Below, piece after piece: positions 41,977 through 45,672 of a stretch of DNA of 45,672 nucleotides (positions within the stretch are counted from its first letter, which is position 1; each line of letters opens with the position of its first letter). The notes under the pieces are model-generated. The model was given only the letters and a program-made list of their open reading frames with translations, was not told the DNA's origin and did not search any database. Both the position numbers and the translations under genes were made by a program. Where the stretch lies: NCBI GenBank assembly GCA_029259335.1, contig JAPDIY010000034.1, forward strand, positions 1-45,672. The letters are read 5' to 3'. Source of the stretch: Archaeoglobi archaeon (GTDB lineage Archaea; Halobacteriota; Archaeoglobi; Archaeoglobales; Archaeoglobaceae).

Positions 41977-42094
41977 GTAACAATTAGCTATTATTACCAA
42001 TTTTAAAACAACTGTATTTTTTTGTTTATTTTTAAATCAACACATTAAGTAAAGTTTAAGTATTCACAAAATGGTTAATATAATTGGTGATTGA

Positions 42095-43237
42095 ATGGTA
42101 GCTGTTGTGGGAGTTGGGTATTCCGGTTTCGACGCAAACACGCCCGACCTGAGCTGGAAGGAAATCATGTACGAGGCTGCTTTGAGGGCTTACACAGATG
42201 CTGGTATAAATCCGAGGAGAGACGTGGATAGCTTTGTAACCTGTGCGGAAGACATCTACGAGGGATTTGCAATCTTCGACGAGTTCGTGCCGGATCAGCT
42301 TGGTGCAGTAGTTAAGCCTACCTGTACGGTGTGTGCAGACTTCCTTTACGGGATTGCCACAGCCTACATGCAGATAAGGAGTGGTCTGGCAGACATTGTA
42401 GCTGTTGAGGCACACAGCAAGGCGAGTGACATCCAGACCTTTGGAAATGTTGTAAAATTTGCAATGGATCCGATATGGCTTAGAAATGTGGGGAATGCGC
42501 ACCCGTACTACTTAGCAGCACTTGAGATGTTCCAGTATATGGGCGAGAGATGCCTGAGTGAAGAGGATGTGGCTAGGGTTGTGGTTAAAAACAAGAACAA
42601 CGCCCTGCTCAACGCCTCAGCACCCTATGCGGCAAATGTGACCTTGGATGACGTGATGGCGAGCCCGAAGCTCTTTGATCCGATGAAGAAAATGGAGATC
42701 GCTCCGTTAGCTGATGGTTGTGTCGTTTTCGTTTTGGCTAGTGAGGAGGTTGCAAAGGAGTTGACGGATACTCCAGTCTGGGTTAAGGGTGTTGGATGGT
42801 GGAGCGAAACATACGGCTATGACACTGCAAGCTTCTCGGCGATGTACGCTTACAAAGCTGCGAAAATGGCCTACAAAATGGCAGGTATAACGAATCCTGT
42901 CAAGGAGGTTGACTTTGCCGAAGTTGATGACAGGTTCGCTTTTAAGGAGATGCAGCACATCGAGGCTTTACAGCTTGCAGGAAAGTTTGAAGTTGCGAGG
43001 CTGATGGCTGAAGGTTACTTCGACAGGGATGGTGCTCTGCCTGTGAATGTCTCTGGTGGCAATCTCGGAGTTGGAAACCTGCTTGAAGCTACTGGAGGGC
43101 AGAAAGCTCTTGAAGTGGTTCTGCAGCTTCGCGGTGAGGCAGGGAAGAGACAGTTAAGCGATGTTAAGGTGGGTGTGGCTCAGGCTTGGAGGTATCTGCC
43201 AGCAAACAGCGGGGCTGTAGCTGTTTTCGGGGTGTGA
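42095..43237 (+). CDS. Thiolase-superfamily protein with nucleophilic Cys but Asn for the GHP histidine
   Basis: The protein has the SCP2/acetyl-CoA acetyltransferase-like thiolase fold of 380 aa. The nucleophile is C80 in PTCTVCADFLYG, 17 residues before the R-S-G of the helix, as in SCP2 thiolases. The usual G-H-P active-site loop reads SGGNLGVGNLLEATG, so the His becomes N328. The loop otherwise fits, and the C-terminal strand is VGVAQAWRYLPANSGAVAVF. GGTGATT precedes the ATG. It starts a co-directional cluster with a second thiolase-fold protein, two DUF35 proteins and an acyl-CoA dehydrogenase, similar to the BbsA/BbsB type of thiolase with a Zn-finger partner. The substrate is unknown. 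Confidence 0.86.
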   Translation: MVAVVGVGYSGFDANTPDLSWKEIMYEAALRAYTDAGINPRRDVDSFVTCAEDIYEGFAIFDEFVPDQLGAVVKPTCTVCADFLYGIATAYMQIRSGLADIVAVEAHSKASDIQTFGNVVKFAMDPIWLRNVGNAHPYYLAALEMFQYMGERCLSEEDVARVVVKNKNNALLNASAPYAANVTLDDVMASPKLFDPMKKMEIAPLADGCVVFVLASEEVAKELTDTPVWVKGVGWWSETYGYDTASFSAMYAYKAAKMAYKMAGITNPVKEVDFAEVDDRFAFKEMQHIEALQLAGKFEVARLMAEGYFDRDGALPVNVSGGNLGVGNLLEATGGQKALEVVLQLRGEAGKRQLSDVKVGVAQAWRYLPANSGAVAVFGV

Positions 43238-43242
43238 TGGTT

Positions 43243-44445
43243 ATGGAGGTTGAGAAGATAAGCGGTTTGAAGTTCCACAAGAAGCAGGATGTCGCTATTG
43301 TAGGAGCGGGGATGACGACCTTCAAGAGGAGACTGAATGAGACTGGTAGAGAGCTGAGCTACATGGCAGTTAAGCAGGCTCTGGAAGAGGCAGGAATGAC
43401 GCTCGATGATATAGAGATGGTCGTGATGGGCTCCGCTCCGGACACCTTCGACGGACTGCACATGAAGGGAGAATATCTGCTTGACGGATCTGGAGGAAGC
43501 GATAGACCGTACATGAGAGTATTTGTTGGGGGAGGCACAGGAGTTTTCGCTCCAATAGCCGGTTACTGGCATGTTGCAAGTGGTCTGGCTGATATCTGTC
43601 TTGTTGTCTGCGAGGAGAAGATGTCATCGAGCTATCCTCACCCTCAGTCGGCTTTCAAGTACATCTGGGATCCGATTCTTGATCGTCCCCTGAATCCGAA
43701 CCTGATTTGGATCTTCGCCCTTGAGATGCGTCGATACATGCATGTTCACGATATCAAGCACGAGGATATCGCTCTGGTCAGCGTTAAGAACAAGGCAAAT
43801 GCCCTCGACCATCCGTGTGCTCAGGTTGCGGGGAAGATAACGGTTGAGGATGTTCTGAACAGCGAGCCGATGGCGTTGCCGGTGAGAAGGCTCGACGTCT
43901 CACCGCCGAGTGATGGTGCTGCAGCACTTATCATGGTTGCTCCACACATTGCGAGGCAGGTGACAGACAATCCGGTATGGGTTACAGGTGTGGGCTGGGC
44001 TCTCGACACGACATGGTGGACGAACAGGGATCTTTACTTCCCGCGCTACGTTGCTGAAGCTGCCAAAATGGCTTACAGGATGGCCCACATAACCGATCCG
44101 AGAAAGGAAATTGACGTTGCCGAGCCCTACGATCCCTTCGATTACAAGGAACTTCACCACATGGAGGGACTGGGTTTGGCGAAGAAGGGTGAAGCCCCGA
44201 TTCTGACGAGAGAGGGTGTTACTGCAAGAGATGGAGACTTGCCAACATGCCCGTCAGGAGGTCTGCTTGGCGTTGGGAATCCAATTGCTGCAACGATGGG
44301 TGTTAAGGCATGCGAACTATACTGGCAGCTTGCCTACAGGGCAGGAAAGAGACAGGTGGCCAAGGAAGTAACTACCGGAGTATGTCAGGCCTGGGGTGAC
44401 CTGATGCAGGTCGGAACGGTCATGGTTATGTCTAACAAGAGGTGA
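43243..44445 (+). CDS. Thiolase-fold partner protein lacking the nucleophilic Cys
   Basis: This 400-residue thiolase-fold protein is related to the preceding gene. Aligning the helix ending Y-W-H-V-A-S-G with SCP2 thiolases puts G97 (VGGGTGVFAPIAG) at the nucleophilic Cys position. The His loop reads SGGLLGVGNPIAATMG, giving N346 for His. It should not form an acyl-enzyme by itself. The N-terminus (KKQDVAIVGAGMTTFKRR) and C-terminus (TTGVCQAWGDLMQVGTVMVMSN) are otherwise complete. The start is probably ATG at 43243; ATG at 43237 is 2 codons upstream and overlaps the previous stop. The two neighbours could form an alpha/beta-type hetero-oligomer. DUF35 genes follow at 4 nt. Confidence 0.85.
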   Translation: MEVEKISGLKFHKKQDVAIVGAGMTTFKRRLNETGRELSYMAVKQALEEAGMTLDDIEMVVMGSAPDTFDGLHMKGEYLLDGSGGSDRPYMRVFVGGGTGVFAPIAGYWHVASGLADICLVVCEEKMSSSYPHPQSAFKYIWDPILDRPLNPNLIWIFALEMRRYMHVHDIKHEDIALVSVKNKANALDHPCAQVAGKITVEDVLNSEPMALPVRRLDVSPPSDGAAALIMVAPHIARQVTDNPVWVTGVGWALDTTWWTNRDLYFPRYVAEAAKMAYRMAHITDPRKEIDVAEPYDPFDYKELHHMEGLGLAKKGEAPILTREGVTARDGDLPTCPSGGLLGVGNPIAATMGVKACELYWQLAYRAGKRQVAKEVTTGVCQAWGDLMQVGTVMVMSNKR

Positions 44446-44449
44446 TAGA

Positions 44450-44980
44450 ATGGCTGTTGGTAAGAAGGATATTGAATGCCCCCCCTATGCCGAGGGTACT
44501 CCTCTGAGTGATGAGGACATCAAATCTGGAAAGGTGACATACGTTGAGGATCATCCAGATATCCGCTATTCATGGACTGCCGGTCAGGCGATAAGCAGGT
44601 TTCTGAATGGATTGAAGGAGGGCAAAATTCTGGGTGTTAAGTGCAACAAGTGTGGTAGAATAATGGTTCCACCCAGAATGTTCTGTGAGCTGTGTTTCAA
44701 ACCAATAGACGACTGGGTGGAGCTGAAAGATACCGGAACTGTCCAGACCTTCTCGATATCCTATATAGACCCGGATGCAAGACCGCTTCCAGAGCCAATC
44801 ATAGTTGCGGTGATAGCGATTGATGGCGCATCGCCAAACATGGGAATAATGCACATTCTCGATGAGGTGAAGCCTGAGGACGTATACATCGGAATGAAAG
44901 TTAAGGCAGTCTGGAAGAGTGAAGAGGAGAGAGAAGGGGCGATTACAGATATCAAGTACTGGAAGCCTCTGGAGGGATGA
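44450..44980 (+). CDS. DUF35 rubredoxin-like Zn ribbon/OB-fold protein, full zinc site
   Basis: DUF35 proteins are partners of thiolases, in which the OB-fold is thought to help CoA binding and channelling. This 176-aa protein has an N-terminal helix region (about 1-60), a zinc ribbon with C65-x2-C68 and C79-x2-C82 (KCNKCGRIMVPPRMFCELCF), and an OB-fold (about 87-170: GTVQTFSISYIDP through YIGMKVKAVW). The N-terminal part is longer than in minimal DUF35 proteins. AGGTGAT lies 5 nt before the ATG. It follows the second thiolase-fold gene by 4 nt. Confidence 0.9.
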   Translation: MAVGKKDIECPPYAEGTPLSDEDIKSGKVTYVEDHPDIRYSWTAGQAISRFLNGLKEGKILGVKCNKCGRIMVPPRMFCELCFKPIDDWVELKDTGTVQTFSISYIDPDARPLPEPIIVAVIAIDGASPNMGIMHILDEVKPEDVYIGMKVKAVWKSEEEREGAITDIKYWKPLEG

Positions 44981-44982
44981 AG

Positions 44983-45447
44983 ATGATCGAGAAGATTGTT
45001 AACCCGAAGGAATTGAGGCACTGGGATGGTAAAATTGAGCTTTACTGGATTTACACCAGTGGAAAGGCGGGAGATGAGTTTTTCAAGAAGCTCAAGGATG
45101 AGGAGAAGTTTATCGCAGCTAAATGTAAAAAGTGTGGCAAGGTTTACTTCCCACCCCGCATCTACTGCGAGAAGGATTTCGGCGAGACGGAGTTTGTGGA
45201 AATCAGCGGAGAGGGGTGTGTGAGAGCTTTCACGGTTGCAAGGCTTGACGCTTACGAAAAACCACTCGAAAAGCCTGAAATATACGCTGTCATTGACATG
45301 GACGGAACGGATGGTTGCCTGATCCATTTGCTTGGAGAGGTGGAACCTGAGAACGTCGAAGTGGGGATGAAAGTAAAGCCCGTTCTCAAGCCAAAGGAGC
45401 AGAGAGAGGGTAAGATTACAGACATCCTCTACTTCAAACCCGTCTAA
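44983..45447 (+). CDS. DUF35 Zn ribbon/OB-fold protein, zinc ribbon with C-to-D change
   Basis: This is a second DUF35 paralogue (154 aa) with the same layout: N-terminal helical part (1-45), ribbon (46-66), OB-fold (70-150, with GEGCVRAFTVARLDA and VGMKVKPVL). The ribbon reads C48-x2-C51 and C62-x2-D65 (KCKKCGKVYFPPRIYCEKD): the fourth ligand is Asp rather than Cys. Asp can still bind zinc, but more weakly. The start ATG at 44983 is preferred over 44977, because GGAGGG then has 6 nt spacing. The duplication mirrors the duplicated thiolase genes, so each DUF35 may pair with one thiolase subunit. Confidence 0.86.
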   Translation: MIEKIVNPKELRHWDGKIELYWIYTSGKAGDEFFKKLKDEEKFIAAKCKKCGKVYFPPRIYCEKDFGETEFVEISGEGCVRAFTVARLDAYEKPLEKPEIYAVIDMDGTDGCLIHLLGEVEPENVEVGMKVKPVLKPKEQREGKITDILYFKPV

Positions 45448-45471
45448 TTTTTTATTTTAGCTGGTGATATT

Positions 45472-45672
45472 ATGAACTTTGAGCTTAACGAAGAGCAGAG
45501 AATGATCGCAAACGCTGCCAGAGACATAGCCAAGGACTTCCCACCTGAGTACTGGAGGGAGAAGGAGGAAAAGGGAGAGTTTGCCGAGGAGTTCTTCAAA
45601 GCCATAAGCGATGCTGGATTTATGGGCATAGTGATTCCTGAGGAGTATGGCGGTGGCGGATATGGCATGACA
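45472..45672 (+). CDS. Acyl-CoA dehydrogenase, N-terminal part, runs off window
   Basis: Only the first 67 codons are present. MNFELNEEQRMIANAARDIAKDF and MGIVIPEEYGGGGYG match the N-terminal helical domain of acyl-CoA dehydrogenases; compare the P-E-Q-Y-G-G-Q-G motif of the enzyme at 13572. The active site lies beyond the window. The ATG at 45472 is preceded by GGTGAT. It follows the DUF35 pair and likely belongs to the same operon, suggesting that a substrate-specific beta-oxidation module continues to the right. Confidence 0.9.
   Translation, partial: MNFELNEEQRMIANAARDIAKDFPPEYWREKEEKGEFAEEFFKAISDAGFMGIVIPEEYGGGGYGMT

Overview
The window looks like a piece of a hyperthermophilic euryarchaeal chromosome, most likely from the Archaeoglobales (Archaeoglobus, Ferroglobus or Geoglobus group). 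Supporting signs are TATA-type promoters 22-28 nt upstream of many genes, frequent leaderless starts, archaeal information-processing genes (split RNA polymerase B and A subunits, aEF-2, SRP19, Trm-G10, HerA-Mre11-Rad50-NurA) and several fatty-acid/acyl-CoA degradation genes. No CRISPR array, rRNA or complete mobile element was seen. Genus assignment is inference.

Layout. 1-612: 5' part of an IS481-like transposase (minus), frameshifted and running off the left edge. 713-1525: a small helical protein and a GNAT acetyltransferase. 1519-5783 (minus): purQ, a CBS/ParB-SerK-like protein, SRP19, Trm-G10, a CheY-like receiver and argF. 5869-7375: a saccharopine-dehydrogenase-like gene broken by an apparent G6-to-G5 indel, then a SpoVG homologue. 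7450-12848: a 2-hydroxyacid dehydrogenase and ThDP-enzyme pair, NfeD-type membrane protease, DUF357, KsgA/Dim1 and an Mtq2/HemK-like methyltransferase, closed by a convergent DtxR-type regulator. 13572-16084: acyl-CoA dehydrogenase and thiolase. 16146-17854: purB and a cyclophilin-like protein. 17880-18040 (minus): a strong candidate for an unassigned structured RNA. 18110-20703 (minus): small membrane protein, tRNA-Thr, and an ABC-2 exporter controlled by a PadR regulator.

20847-32233 is the transcription/translation operon: tRNA-Lys, rpoH, rpoB2, rpoB1, rpoA1, rpoA2, L30e, NusA-like, S12, S7 and EF-2. The tRNA has the only clear promoter at its head, so the RNA polymerase operon may be expressed as a tRNA-mRNA transcript. 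EF-1alpha and S10, which often follow EF-2 in archaea, are not here; a leaderless YkgJ-family gene follows instead, convergent with a membrane-anchored winged-helix protein.

33847-41165 is the DNA end-processing operon herA-mre11-rad50-nurA, headed by a protein resembling a tyrosine recombinase that has lost most catalytic residues. 41166-45672 is an acyl-CoA region: a crotonase lacking both catalytic glutamates (minus), and a divergent cluster of two unusual thiolase-fold proteins, two DUF35 Zn-ribbon/OB-fold proteins and the start of an acyl-CoA dehydrogenase. The two thiolase-fold proteins have complementary active-site losses, which suggests a hetero-oligomeric thiolase with a specialised substrate. 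This cluster, the recombinase-like gene, the unassigned RNA and the tRNA-led RNA polymerase operon are the most interesting items.
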